Part shown: in pieces, positions 52,716 through 60,990 of the stretch | How the letters are laid out: each line of letters opens with the position of its first letter | How positions within the stretch are numbered: the first letter of the stretch is position 1 | Origin: Pseudomonadota bacterium | GTDB taxonomy: Bacteria; Pseudomonadota; Gammaproteobacteria; Pseudomonadales; Oceanobacteraceae | Assembly: GCA_030145845.1 (NCBI GenBank) | Contig: JAIXHJ010000003.1 | Location: forward strand, 248,426-312,425 | DNA: 64,000 nucleotides | Reading direction: 5' to 3' | Program-made: the position numbers and the translations under genes | The notes under the pieces: generated by a model | The model's database searches: none | Told to the model about the DNA's origin: nothing | The model's input: only the letters and a program-made list of their open reading frames with translations

Positions 52716-53066
52716 ATGAGCAAAGAAAAGCAGGAACCCATTTACCGTATTGTTTATCAGCAGCAGGGCGAAGTCTGTGAGATTTATGCCCGCTATCTGT
52801 ATCAGAGTGATCTGTATGGTTTTGTCGAGCTGGAAGAGCTGCTTTTCGGTGAGAAGTCGTCACTGGTGGTGGATCCGGGCGAAGAGAAACTGAAGTCGAC
52901 CTTTGCCGGTGTGAAGCGCACTTTTATTCCCATGCATGCGGTGATCCGCATTGATGAAGTGGAAGCCCCGGGCACGCCGAAAGTCAGTGATCTGCCGGAT
53001 CCGGAGCTGAAATCGAATATCAGCCATTTCCCGCGCTCCTTTATGCCGCCACGGCAGGAGGACTGA
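52716..53066 (+). CDS. DUF1820 family protein
   Basis: A 116-residue small soluble protein of the DUF1820 family. The pattern YRIVYQQQGEVCEIYARYLYQ and the C-terminal VIRIDEVEAPG is characteristic. No known function; conserved next to miaB in many gammaproteobacteria. Transcribed away from miaB with about 150 bases between starts. Confidence 0.88.
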   Translation: MSKEKQEPIYRIVYQQQGEVCEIYARYLYQSDLYGFVELEELLFGEKSSLVVDPGEEKLKSTFAGVKRTFIPMHAVIRIDEVEAPGTPKVSDLPDPELKSNISHFPRSFMPPRQED

Positions 53067-53074
53067 GCCGGAGG

Positions 53075-53098
53075 GCGGGAGGGGCTGCTTCCTCCCGC
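53075..53098. terminator. hairpin between convergent DUF1820 and DUF4398 genes
   Basis: GCGGGAGG and CCTCCCGC pair around an eight-base loop in the 41-base gap between two converging genes; no T-tract on either strand, so it is a weak candidate. Confidence 0.5.
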
Positions 53099-53107
53099 AC
53101 TGTGCCT

Positions 53108-54055
53108 TCAGCGGTTACGCAGCAATTCCTCAATCGCCTGTGCATATTCCGCCGACTGCTGATCAGGGGGCAGGTGGCGGATATCGTCATGTTTCAGCGC
53201 CACACTGATTTTGTACAGCCAGCGTTCCATCTTCAGGGCAAGGGCTTCGGCATCGCTTTTGTCGGCTGCCAGAATCTGATTGGTCAGATCGGTAATGACT
53301 TCCGCGTGCTGGGCTGCCCGGGTGGCCGCCACGGTGGCTTTGGCGATGGCGCCGCGCGCGCGTGGGGTTTTGCTGATCAGCGCCTGAGCCTGTAACAGGG
53401 CTTTCTGCGCAGTCTGCCAGCTCAGCGGCGCAACGGATGGGGCGCCTTTGTCCTCAATCTGCTGCAGGTGGTCTTTCACGGCCTTGAGCTGAATGTATTC
53501 GATGGTATCGGCTTCAACCTGATGCATGTCGGCCAGCAGTTGTTTCTGTGCAGCGTCGGCTTTGACCGTCTGCAGGTCTTCCAGCAGTGACATCACCGCG
53601 GTCAGAGAGGCTTCTGTTTCCGCATACGCCGCAGGGAAATACTGATCGGCACCAATGCTCTTCAGTACTTCCCGGTGGTCAAATGCCGGCTTCAGCTGAC
53701 GCAGGATATCTTTTTTGATCGCCAGACCGGCATCCAGCGTTTTCTGTGAGGTCATGGCCATGGTCTTGACGGCATTGTCCTTTTCCCCGGCGGCCAGCAT
53801 GTCCTGTGCTTTTAGCAGCTGTTTCTCCGCCAGCGCCAGGTGGCGCGGGGCGTAATAGGCCAGATTTTCGCTGCGCCCCAGTTCCACCCGCGACTGGGCC
53901 TGCTGAATGGTTCGGGCGGCGGATTCATCGGCCAGTGCCGCATCGCGCCGGGCTTCGGCTTCGATGGCATCGTAGTTAGCGATTTTTGCTGAGCAACCGC
54001 CCAGAAGCAGCAGGCTGCAGCCTGCCAGCAGGGTATTTCTGAGTAAAAGATTCAT
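53108..54055 (-). CDS. DUF4398-type lipoprotein, helical
   Basis: A 315-residue predicted lipoprotein. Signal peptide with lipobox LLGGC (Cys21), followed by a chain of almost pure amphipathic helix, Ala-, Gln- and Leu-rich, with the DUF4398-like segment (about 35-105) containing YYAPRHLALAEKQLLKAQ. Residue two after Cys is Ala, so outer-membrane sorting is expected. Function unknown; related domains occur beside OmpA-like proteins. ATG at 54055 is used rather than an ATG eight codons earlier. Confidence 0.75.
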   Translation of the reverse strand: MNLLLRNTLLAGCSLLLLGGCSAKIANYDAIEAEARRDAALADESAARTIQQAQSRVELGRSENLAYYAPRHLALAEKQLLKAQDMLAAGEKDNAVKTMAMTSQKTLDAGLAIKKDILRQLKPAFDHREVLKSIGADQYFPAAYAETEASLTAVMSLLEDLQTVKADAAQKQLLADMHQVEADTIEYIQLKAVKDHLQQIEDKGAPSVAPLSWQTAQKALLQAQALISKTPRARGAIAKATVAATRAAQHAEVITDLTNQILAADKSDAEALALKMERWLYKISVALKHDDIRHLPPDQQSAEYAQAIEELLRNR

Positions 54056-54186
54056 GGTACTTCCCGGTGTTGGCATCATTTATTATCAGAACTTTGGCCG
54101 ATACTACCATCTAACGAAGACAGAGGTGAGTCTGTGCGCGGTGCCGCTATTGTCGTCTCTGTGACCCGTTTGTGATGCCGGCGAGC

Positions 54187-54215
54187 TTGTTTCCGTCATA
54201 TTGCCCTGCTATATA
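54187..54215 (+). promoter_or_regulatory. candidate promoter of the 54300 gene
   Basis: TTGTTT and TATATA are 17 bases apart, with TGC before the -10. The leader to the ATG would be about 78 bases and includes AGAAAGGAGG. Confidence 0.5.
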
Positions 54216-54299
54216 ACGGTTAAGGTCTCTCAGAAAGGAGGAATCTCAGGCAGTTGTCTGTTAGGCACCATCAATCCTGGCGAATACGGAGTGATCCTT

Positions 54300-54899
54300 A
54301 TGAATGCAGAGATGCAACCACTGTTCTGGCGTATCAGTGATCAGGACAGCAGCGGTTTTGAAGCCGTCAGCCTGCTGATGCCGGCCGGCCCCGCGGGCGA
54401 AGATGCCGCGGTCTTTCCGACGGAAGTCAGTTTTCCCTCCAACCGTTCAACCACCCACCCGGTCGATCTGCGCTGGTCAGAAGAGGATTCTGATCTGTTT
54501 ATGCAGTTACTTGACCGTCTGATGGAAGCGGACGACGAACAGGAAATTGAAGTTGATATCAGTGATGGTGTGATTCAGGGAATCGTACAGCTGGTGGCGC
54601 TGGCCAGGTTTAAAACCCCGTGGCCGACGGACGAACTGGTGGGTGAGGATATTATCACCGAGCGTGAGGAGATTGAGGTCGGGGATCTGGTGGCACTGAA
54701 TACCTGCCACGGCTACGCACTGGCGATTATCGTTGGCCTGGATTCCATTGATGCAACCTGCGTGCTGCTGGATTCGCTGATGAATGAAGAGGGGCAGCTG
54801 GTCGTGCCTGATCACAGCCTGCTGGTGATTAACCGCCATTATGTACTGCCGGCGGCCTTTGCGCCGTCTGATCAGGGAGAAGATGCTGTCTTCCACTGA
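54300..54899 (+). CDS. unrecognised acidic 199-residue protein
   Basis: I do not recognise this family. The protein is strongly acidic (net negative, many Asp and Glu, e.g. RLMEADDEQEIEVDIS), with no signal peptide, membrane helix or catalytic motif. A central region DLVALNTCHGYALAIIVGLDSI and VLLDSLMNEEGQLVV looks like beta structure. GGAG lies eight bases before the ATG at 54300; the frame stays open 33 codons upstream, but that part lies over the promoter. It is monocistronic, convergent to the 51-residue gene. A cytoplasmic housekeeping or regulatory role is all that can be said. Confidence 0.7.
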   Translation: MNAEMQPLFWRISDQDSSGFEAVSLLMPAGPAGEDAAVFPTEVSFPSNRSTTHPVDLRWSEEDSDLFMQLLDRLMEADDEQEIEVDISDGVIQGIVQLVALARFKTPWPTDELVGEDIITEREEIEVGDLVALNTCHGYALAIIVGLDSIDATCVLLDSLMNEEGQLVVPDHSLLVINRHYVLPAAFAPSDQGEDAVFH

Positions 54900-54910
54900 A
54901 GACAGCAGAG

Positions 54911-54932
54911 GCGCCCGTGTTACATCGGGCGC
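54911..54932. terminator. hairpin at the convergent ends of two genes
   Basis: GCGCCCG and CGGGCGC pair around an eight-base loop twelve bases after the 54300 gene stop; it includes the stop and last codons of the 51-residue gene on the other strand. Confidence 0.55.
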
Positions 54933-55075
54933 TTGGCTGTTGCGCGCTGGCGGCGGCGGTTCAGGGTCAGTTGTGTCAGTACGCTGACAAATGAACTGTC
55001 CGTGGCCGGGCGTGCTGCGGCTTTCTGTGCGGCTGCAGGTTGAGTAACAGATGCTGTGGTCATTGAAGTCGCCAT
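54920..55075 (-). CDS. predicted 51-residue basic protein in a TetR-controlled unit
   Basis: A short frame starting MATSMTTASV, Ala/Thr/Gln-rich in its first half and ending in a basic stretch (LNRRRQRATAKRPM). AGGA lies five bases before the ATG. It lies directly downstream of a TetR gene, and a palindromic operator (55105-55122) lies 30 bases before its start, so it is probably controlled by that repressor. No family recognised; the pattern could be disordered. Coding status is probable, not certain. Confidence 0.5.
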   Translation of the reverse strand: MATSMTTASVTQPAAAQKAAARPATDSSFVSVLTQLTLNRRRQRATAKRPM

Positions 55076-55104
55076 GTGTTCCTGCCTCTTGTCTGATAAG
55101 TTAG

Positions 55105-55122
55105 AGTGAATGTTCATTCACT
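55105..55122. promoter_or_regulatory. TetR operator copy 1, before the 51-residue gene
   Basis: AGTGAATG and CATTCACT are perfect arms around TT. A 13-base core, TGAATGTTCATTC, recurs upstream of the tetR gene, so both are probably bound by that regulator. Confidence 0.8.
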
Positions 55123-55155
55123 TTTCTGCGTAAAATTTTTTCTTTATGTTCCTGC

Positions 55156-55719
55156 TCAGGCCTTGATCGCGTCCCAGCAGAGATTAATCAGGTCGTTTGC
55201 ATCCACCTTGGTGGTGAATTTGCCCGGCATCAGGTGCTGCTTGCGGCATACGGTCATCAGGGCACCGAATGTCATGGTGGCCAGAATCTCGTTGGGCAGG
55301 TTCTTGATCAGTTCCTGTTCCTTGCCTTCTTCCAGAATCCGGTAGGGCTCTGTCTGCAGACACTGCATCGAATTTTCGCGGTGGTTCTCACAGATGGCCG
55401 GTGAGGACCCCAGCTGCTCCATTAACGCACGGCTGCGCGGACTGTTGTGCATAAAATGGTAAAAATTGCCCCAGTAAACGTAAAAGCGCTGCTTGATGCC
55501 GGCACCGGCATCATACTGCTGCAGACAGGCTGTCGAAACTCTGTGGGTCAGCTCACGGAACAGCTCCTGAACCAGTTCTTCCTTGGTTTCAAAATAACGG
55601 TAAATCGTGCCGGCGCCACAACCTGCATGGCGGGCAACCATCGACATCGGGCTGGACTGCAGGCCATGCTCTGCAATCAGGTCGGCGGTTGCCTGGAGAA
55701 TCTGTTCGCGCTTATCCAT
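55156..55719 (-). CDS. TetR/AcrR family repressor (autoregulated)
   Basis: A 187-residue regulator. The helix-turn-helix spans about 24-45 (MSMVARHAGCGAGTIYRYF), of the AcrR type. The C-terminal domain (about 70-185) would sense a small molecule. Two copies of one operator flank the gene: one overlapping its own promoter, the other upstream of the 51-residue gene. This makes autoregulation likely. No efflux or metabolic target gene is adjacent. Confidence 0.93.
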   Translation of the reverse strand: MDKREQILQATADLIAEHGLQSSPMSMVARHAGCGAGTIYRYFETKEELVQELFRELTHRVSTACLQQYDAGAGIKQRFYVYWGNFYHFMHNSPRSRALMEQLGSSPAICENHRENSMQCLQTEPYRILEEGKEQELIKNLPNEILATMTFGALMTVCRKQHLMPGKFTTKVDANDLINLCWDAIKA

Positions 55720-55738
55720 TGTCTTTCATAATCTGGAC

Positions 55739-55776
55739 TGAATGTTCATTCTGCTCCGGAGCGGCAGATTCATCAA
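55739..55776 (-). promoter_or_regulatory. tetR promoter with overlapping operator copy 2
   Basis: On the minus strand TTGATG (55776-55771) and CAGAAT (55753-55748) are 17 bases apart. The palindrome GAATG-TT-CATTC at 55740-55751 overlaps the -10, ideal for repression, and shares TGAATGTTCATTC (55739-55751) with copy 1. Confidence 0.75.
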
Positions 55777-55860
55777 GGCAAAACTGTTGCTGTGATGGAT
55801 CAGTCTGTTTTCAGAGGATTTATTGATGTGAATTATGGAACATCAGGACAGGAAGGGCTG

Positions 55861-55882
55861 GCAGCGGACAGAAGGCCGCTGC
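55861..55882 (-). terminator. hairpin after ychF
   Basis: GCAGCGG and CCGCTGC pair around eight bases, ten bases after the ychF stop on the minus strand; no T-tract follows. Confidence 0.5.
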
Positions 55883-55891
55883 CGGTCGGCA

Positions 55892-56983
55892 TCAGACGTT
55901 GAAGCGGAAGTGAATCACGTCACCGTCTTTGACGATGTATTCCTTACCTTCAAGACGCCATTTGCCGGCTTCCTTGGCGCCGGCTTCGCCCTGGTACTGA
56001 ATAAAGTCGTCATAGCTGATTACTTCAGCGCGGATAAAGCCGCGCTCGAAATCAGTGTGAATGGCGGCGGCGGCACGCGGTGCTGTCGCTCCCACTTTTG
56101 TCGTCCAGGCGCGGACTTCTTTCACGCCGGCAGTAAAGTAGGTCTGCAGGCCAAGCAGTTCGTAACCGGCACGGATAACGCGGTCGAGGCCGGGCTCTTC
56201 CATACCCATCATTTCCAGGAATTCCATTTTCTCGTCATCTTCGAGTTCGGAAATCTCGGCTTCGATCTTGTTGCAGACGGCCACGACTGAAGCACCTTCA
56301 GCGGCGGCGATCTCGCGGACTTTGTCGAGGTGCGGGTTATCCTCGAAACCGTCTTCAGAGACGTTGGCGATGTACATGGTGGGCTTGGTGGTCAGCAGGT
56401 GGAAACGGCGGGCGACCACTTTTTCGTCATCGCTCATATCGAGCATGCGGGCGGTTTTGCCTTCCTCGAAGTGAGGAATCAGGCGTTCCAGCAGGGCTTT
56501 CTGGGCAATGGCGTCTTTATCGCCGCCTTTGGCGACACGCACCACGCGCTGCAGCTGTTTCTCGCAGGACTCCAGGTCCGCCAGTACCAGTTCGGTATTG
56601 ATGATGTCGATATCTTCGGCCGGATGTACGCGGTTGGCGACGTGAATAACGTTGTCATCCTCGAAGCAGCGTACCACGTGGGCAATGGCATCGGTTTCAC
56701 GGATGTTGGCGAGGAACTGGTTACCCAGACCTTCGCCTTTGGAGGCCCCGGCTACCAGGCCGGCAATATCGACGAACTCCATGGTGGTGGGTACCACACG
56801 TTCCGGTTTGACGATGGTTGACAGGGCATCCAGGCGGGTATCCGGCATAGGCACGGTGCCGGAGTTCGGCTCAATGGTGCAGAACGGAAAGTTTTCTGCC
56901 GCAATGCCGTTTTTGGTCAGTGCGTTGAAAAGTGTGGATTTGCCAACGTTGGGCAGGCCAACGATACCGCATTTAAAGCCCAT
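55892..56983 (-). CDS. ychF: redox-regulated ATPase YchF (OBG family)
   Basis: A 363-residue translation-associated P-loop protein that prefers ATP. G1 is [14 protein letters not shown] at about 8-21, G3 is [12 protein letters not shown], and the G4 position reads NKIEAE rather than NKxD, which explains the ATP preference. A coiled coil and a C-terminal TGS domain follow. Gene pair pth-ychF is conserved in gammaproteobacteria; the 54-base gap holds a small stem (CGGGTA-GTT-TACCCG). Confidence 0.96.
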   Translation of the reverse strand: MGFKCGIVGLPNVGKSTLFNALTKNGIAAENFPFCTIEPNSGTVPMPDTRLDALSTIVKPERVVPTTMEFVDIAGLVAGASKGEGLGNQFLANIRETDAIAHVVRCFEDDNVIHVANRVHPAEDIDIINTELVLADLESCEKQLQRVVRVAKGGDKDAIAQKALLERLIPHFEEGKTARMLDMSDDEKVVARRFHLLTTKPTMYIANVSEDGFEDNPHLDKVREIAAAEGASVVAVCNKIEAEISELEDDEKMEFLEMMGMEEPGLDRVIRAGYELLGLQTYFTAGVKEVRAWTTKVGATAPRAAAAIHTDFERGFIRAEVISYDDFIQYQGEAGAKEAGKWRLEGKEYIVKDGDVIHFRFNV

Positions 56984-57037
56984 GGATGTGTCCTGTTCGT
57001 GTTCTGGTCGTCAAATTGGCGGGTAGTTTACCCGAAT

Positions 57038-57625
57038 TCAGCCTTTAAAGGAGTGCAGGCGGTTCATGGCTCTGGCCATGTCGCCGGAAACCGCATCCGG
57101 CAGGACGCGCAGCGCTTCGTCAATGGCATCGTCCATCGCTTTCTGTTCGGCCTGGGACGGCTTGCCCAGCACATGTCCGGTGACCCGGCTTTTATCGCCG
57201 GGGTGGCCGATACCGATACGCAGGCGATGGAAGTTTTTGTTGTTACCGAGTCTGGCAATGATATCGCGCAGCCCGTTCTGGCCGCCGTGACCGCCGCCGG
57301 TTTTGAAACGTGCCTGACCAGCCGGCAGGTCCAGCTCATCGTGCACCACCAGAATCTGTTCCGGCGTAAGTTTGTAGAAGTTTGCCAGCGCCTGGACAGC
57401 CTGACCGCTGAGATTCATAAAGGTCGTCGGAATCAGCAGCCAGCACTCGTTGCCATTGATGCGGCCTTTGCCGGCATAACCATGGAATTTTTTATCAGGG
57501 TTCAGGCGGATGCCTTCGCTGCGGGCGAGTCGTTCGACCAGCCAGGCACCGGCATTGTGGCGGGTATTTTCGTATTCGGCACCTGGGTTGCCCAGGCCGA
57601 CAATCAACTGGATAGTGTTACTCAT
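57038..57625 (-). CDS. pth: peptidyl-tRNA hydrolase
   Basis: A 195-residue enzyme that frees tRNA from peptidyl-tRNA dropped by ribosomes. [18 protein letters not shown] at about 9-26 carries Asn13 and catalytic His23; [12 protein letters not shown] near 113 and RIGIGHPG near 134 are signatures. A terminator stem lies only 30 bases upstream of the start, between rplY and pth, so a read-through or very close promoter must express it. Confidence 0.97.
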   Translation of the reverse strand: MSNTIQLIVGLGNPGAEYENTRHNAGAWLVERLARSEGIRLNPDKKFHGYAGKGRINGNECWLLIPTTFMNLSGQAVQALANFYKLTPEQILVVHDELDLPAGQARFKTGGGHGGQNGLRDIIARLGNNKNFHRLRIGIGHPGDKSRVTGHVLGKPSQAEQKAMDDAIDEALRVLPDAVSGDMARAMNRLHSFKG

Positions 57626-57654
57626 AAGCGGCTTACCACAGTGTGAATAACCAA

Positions 57655-57679
57655 TAAAAAAGCGGGGACCAGCCCCGCT
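57655..57679 (-). terminator. intrinsic terminator between rplY and pth
   Basis: On the minus strand AGCGGGG, a five-base loop and CCCCGCT are followed by a run of six T's, 22 bases after the rplY stop. Confidence 0.88.
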
Positions 57680-57701
57680 CTTTTGTTCTGCTCAGTAAGA
57701 A

Positions 57702-58337
57702 TTACTCAGCAGATTCTGCTTCGCCTTCTTCGTCAGCAGCTGCTTTCGGAGCAGCGGCAACGGTAACAACGGCAGTGTCGTGCTCAGCACCGTGAGTCAG
57801 AGCCTGAGCTTCAACGCCTTTAGGCAGTTTCAGGTCAGACAGGTGAACAACAGTACCGACTTCAACGTTGCTCATGTCGACTTCGATGAACTCAGGCAGG
57901 TCGCCGGCAGAACATACGATGTCCAGGCTGGTCAGCTGGTGAGTGATCTTACCGCCACCCAGTTTCACGCCAACACAGGCTTCTTCGTTAGTGAAGTGAA
58001 CCGGTACTGTGGCTTTGATTTTGGTGGACTTGTTAACGCGCAGGAAGTCCGCGTGCCATACCAGGGCTTTGGCCGGGTGGCGTTGCAGATCTTTCAGGAT
58101 AACCTGCTCATCTTTACCGCCAACGTTCAGCGTGATGATGCTGCTGTAGAAAGCTTCGTCTTCCAGCAGTTTGTTCAGCTCGTTGGCTTTCAGGGTGATA
58201 GCAGTTGGTTTGCGGTCGTTACCACCGGCTTTACCACCGTAAACGATGGCCGGTACGCCGTTTTCGCGACGCAGGCGGCGGCTCGCACCTTTCCCCGCAT
58301 CTTCGCGAAGTTCTGCTGACAGAGTATATTCTGACAT
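57702..58337 (-). CDS. rplY: 50S ribosomal protein L25 (general stress protein Ctc form)
   Basis: A 211-residue protein with the N-terminal 5S-rRNA-binding L25 domain (about 1-95; GKGASRRLRRENGVPAIVYG is typical) and the C-terminal TL5/CTC beta domain (about 100-190), with an acidic Ala/Glu tail. The long two-domain form is usual outside enterobacteria. AGAGGAAAAA gives its ribosome site. A terminator-like stem ends 24 bases upstream of the start, suggesting attenuation. Confidence 0.96.
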   Translation of the reverse strand: MSEYTLSAELREDAGKGASRRLRRENGVPAIVYGGKAGGNDRKPTAITLKANELNKLLEDEAFYSSIITLNVGGKDEQVILKDLQRHPAKALVWHADFLRVNKSTKIKATVPVHFTNEEACVGVKLGGGKITHQLTSLDIVCSAGDLPEFIEVDMSNVEVGTVVHLSDLKLPKGVEAQALTHGAEHDTAVVTVAAAPKAAADEEGEAESAE

Positions 58338-58361
58338 GGTTTTTCCTCTTGGTTTTGACGT

Positions 58362-58395
58362 AAAAACCGCCTGAACTTGCGACCAGTTCAGGCGG
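58362..58395 (-). terminator. terminator or attenuator hairpin between prs and rplY
   Basis: On the minus strand CCGCCTGAACT, a seven-base loop and AGTTCAGGCGG are followed by TTTTT. It lies 58 bases after the prs stop and ends only 24 bases before the rplY ATG, leaving no room for a promoter in between. Confidence 0.85.
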
Positions 58396-58452
58396 CCATA
58401 ATAATTCTGTGCTGCTGTGTTGTTTCCGTCGTCAGCAGACCCCTTATGGGTC

Positions 58453-59394
58453 TTAACGGAACATCGCGCTGATGGATTCTTCGTTGTTTACACGACGAAC
58501 CGCTTCGGCCAGCAGGCCGGCGATGGTCAGCTGACGGATGCGGCCAATGGCTTTGGCTGCTTCTGACAGCGGAATGGTGTCGGTAACCACCAGTTCATCC
58601 AGTTCAGCATTGGCCAGGCGCTCAACAGCGGGCCCGGATAGTACAGGATGTGTACAGTAAGCGACAACCTTTTTCGCACCAAACTCCTTCAGAGCCTTGG
58701 CTGCGTGGCACAGGGTGCCGGCGGTATCCACCATATCGTCAACCAGAACGCAGGTACGGCCGGATACATCACCGATGATATTCATAACTTCAGAGACATT
58801 GGCTTTCGGACGACGCTTGTCGATGATGGCCAGGTCTACGTTCAGCTGTTTGGCGATCGCACGGGCGCGGACCACACCACCGATATCCGGCGATACCACA
58901 ATCAGGTCTTCGTAATTCTGACGTTCCAGATCGTCGATCAGAACCGGGGAGCCGTAAACGTTATCCACCGGCACATCGAAGAAGCCCTGAATCTGGTCAG
59001 CGTGCAGGTCAACGGTCAGCAGGCGGTCGATGCCGGCAGTGGACATCATGTCGGCGACAGCACGGGCGCTGATCGGTACCCGGGCAGAACGCGGACGACG
59101 ATCCTGACGGGCGTAGCCGAAATAAGGAACTACGGCAGTAATACGGGCGGCAGAAGCGCGGTGCAGACAGTCTGACATGAGCAGCAGCTCCATCAGGTTG
59201 TCGTTGGTTGGTGCACAGGTGGACTGGATAATAAAGACGTCTTTACCACGAACATTTTCATTCAGTTCGATGGTGATTTCTCCATCACTGAACTTACCGA
59301 CCATCGCATCACCCAGAGGGATGTCCAGACGTTCAACAACTAATTTAGCCAGTTCAGGATTAGCGTTGCCGGTAAATACCATCAGCTTAGACAC
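58453..59394 (-). CDS. prs: ribose-phosphate pyrophosphokinase
   Basis: A 313-residue enzyme that makes PRPP from ribose 5-phosphate and ATP, feeding nucleotide, His and Trp synthesis. [16 protein letters not shown] near 35-50, the flexible loop [10 protein letters not shown] near 96-105 and the PRPP loop [14 protein letters not shown] near 215-228 are signatures. It follows the tRNA-Gln gene by about 50 bases, as in Pseudomonas, where ispE, tRNA-Gln and prs are neighbours. Confidence 0.97.
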   Translation of the reverse strand: MSKLMVFTGNANPELAKLVVERLDIPLGDAMVGKFSDGEITIELNENVRGKDVFIIQSTCAPTNDNLMELLLMSDCLHRASAARITAVVPYFGYARQDRRPRSARVPISARAVADMMSTAGIDRLLTVDLHADQIQGFFDVPVDNVYGSPVLIDDLERQNYEDLIVVSPDIGGVVRARAIAKQLNVDLAIIDKRRPKANVSEVMNIIGDVSGRTCVLVDDMVDTAGTLCHAAKALKEFGAKKVVAYCTHPVLSGPAVERLANAELDELVVTDTIPLSEAAKAIGRIRQLTIAGLLAEAVRRVNNEESISAMFR

Positions 59395-59445
59395 GGCGAT
59401 TGTCCTCTAGATGCAGTTTTCAGTATTGATGAAGAATAGAAGAAT

Positions 59446-59520
59446 TGGCTGAGGTGGCAGGACTCGAACCTGCGAATGACGGGATCAAAACCCGTTGCCT
59501 TACCACTTGGCGACACCCCA
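59446..59520 (-). tRNA. tRNA-Gln (anticodon UUG)
   Basis: A complete 75-base cloverleaf with encoded CCA. The anticodon stem ACGGG/CCCGT closes the loop TTTTGAT with anticodon TTG; the T arm reads GCAGG-TTCGAAT-CCTGC; the acceptor TGGGGTG pairs with CACCTCA. It lies in the gap between ispE and prs, seven bases after the ispE stop. Confidence 0.97.
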
Positions 59521-59527
59521 GCATCTT

Positions 59528-60394
59528 TTAAGACGGTCTGAATAATACCTTATGTGCGGGTGAGCGGTTAACTCCCCTGGCCACAAAGGCCACATATTCA
59601 GCCGGTAACTGCTCAGAAACACTGATGGCTTCTGTTTCAGAACCGAAGCTTGAAAATATGCAAGCTCCAGTGCCCGTCATCTTAGCAAAGGAAAATTTAT
59701 TTAGCAAATTCAATGCTTTACCAACTTCAGGGTAGAGCTCTGAAACAATTGCCTGGCAGTCATTTCTGCCCCCTTGCCTCAACGCGGTGCGAATATTAAT
59801 GGCGGCCGTATCGCGGGTCAACCCCTCATGTGAAAATATTTTTGCAGTATTAACATGCACTTGCGGACAGATAACCAGATACCAGGGTTCGGCCAGTTGC
59901 GGCACCGGGGTGAGGAGTTCACCAACCCCTTCGGCAAAGGCTGCTTCGCCGCGGACAAAGACGGGCACGTCAGCACCCAGCGACAGCCCCATGGCTGCCA
60001 GCTTATCTGTGGAGAGTCCGAGCTGCCACAGCTGGTTCAGCGCCAGCAGAGTGGTGGCGGCGTCGGAGCTGCCTCCCCCCAGACCGCCACCCATCGGCAA
60101 CTTTTTCTCCAGCCGGATGTCGGCCCCGCAGGGGCGGGTGGCTCTGGCCTGTAACAGACGTGCAGCGCGGATAATGAGATTGTCTTCAAATGGTACGCCG
60201 GCAACGGCGGGCTCCAGTGTCAGCACATCATCCTGGCGCGGGCGGAAATGCAGTTCATCGCCATAATCGACAAACTGAAACAGCGTCTGCAGGTTGTGAT
60301 AGCCATCGGCACGGCGGCCGGTGATGTGCAGCATCAGGTTGAGTTTGGCGGGGGCCGGTACTGTCAGCCACTGGCTGTCAGTGGGATTGCTCAT
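59528..60394 (-). CDS. ispE: 4-(cytidine 5'-diphospho)-2-C-methyl-D-erythritol kinase
   Basis: A 288-residue GHMP kinase of the non-mevalonate isoprenoid pathway. [21 protein letters not shown] at the N-terminus, the ATP loop [14 protein letters not shown] near 95-108 and [10 protein letters not shown] near 250 are diagnostic. The ATG at 60394 overlaps the lolB stop as ATGA; an in-frame ATG four codons upstream is possible. Short distance to tRNA-Gln suggests that operon transcripts run through the tRNA. Confidence 0.96.
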   Translation of the reverse strand: MSNPTDSQWLTVPAPAKLNLMLHITGRRADGYHNLQTLFQFVDYGDELHFRPRQDDVLTLEPAVAGVPFEDNLIIRAARLLQARATRPCGADIRLEKKLPMGGGLGGGSSDAATTLLALNQLWQLGLSTDKLAAMGLSLGADVPVFVRGEAAFAEGVGELLTPVPQLAEPWYLVICPQVHVNTAKIFSHEGLTRDTAAINIRTALRQGGRNDCQAIVSELYPEVGKALNLLNKFSFAKMTGTGACIFSSFGSETEAISVSEQLPAEYVAFVARGVNRSPAHKVLFRPS

Positions 60395-60981
60395 CGGGCG
60401 GTCCATTCCTTGATTGAAAAGGTGAAGCGGAAATCGTGGCCGCGGATTTTAATCAGACCGGGCAGCCAATAGCCATCCTGCTGCTGGTAACGGGAGTAGG
60501 ACACGGTCCAGCCGTGTTGCTGCAGCGATTGCAGCAGGCCATATTGGTCGAATTCGGCACTCGCACCATTGCCGGGGGTCGCCTGCCCTTTAACCCAGTA
60601 GCGGATATCTGAGACCGGAAAATTCCAGCCCATATACTGCAGCATCAGCTGCTCGGCAGATGCGGCGCGCTGCGGTTTATCCCAGCCGGGCAGGGTCAGT
60701 TCGGCCTGCCGGCTGCTGCCGCTCAGGCGGGAAGCGCCGGCACCGAACGGGCCGGCAATAAACAGATCGTAATCGTCGTTATCCTGATTCCAGGTGAGAT
60801 AGCCGGTGGCACTGTCATCCGGCGAGACAACCGACAGTTTGCCGCGCACCTGCCAGTGGGTCAGGTCGCTGAGGTTGTCCTGCAGCGCAGCCCGGCCGGC
60901 ATCCGGGGTCAGACTGGCACAGGCGCTCAGCAGCAGGGTGGCCGCGGCCAGTGGCAGCAGGCGCAGAAAGGTCATGGTCAT
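60391..60981 (-). CDS. lolB: outer-membrane lipoprotein receptor LolB
   Basis: A 196-residue lipoprotein that takes lipoproteins from periplasmic LolA and inserts them in the outer membrane. Signal peptide with lipobox LLLSACAS (Cys about 21), then a beta-barrel-like cradle with WQVRGKLSV and [13 protein letters not shown]. Located between the TPR lipoprotein and ispE, with hemA divergent, as usual in gammaproteobacteria. Confidence 0.94.
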   Translation of the reverse strand: MTMTFLRLLPLAAATLLLSACASLTPDAGRAALQDNLSDLTHWQVRGKLSVVSPDDSATGYLTWNQDNDDYDLFIAGPFGAGASRLSGSSRQAELTLPGWDKPQRAASAEQLMLQYMGWNFPVSDIRYWVKGQATPGNGASAEFDQYGLLQSLQQHGWTVSYSRYQQQDGYWLPGLIKIRGHDFRFTFSIKEWTAR

Positions 60982-60990
60982 AGCGGGCCC

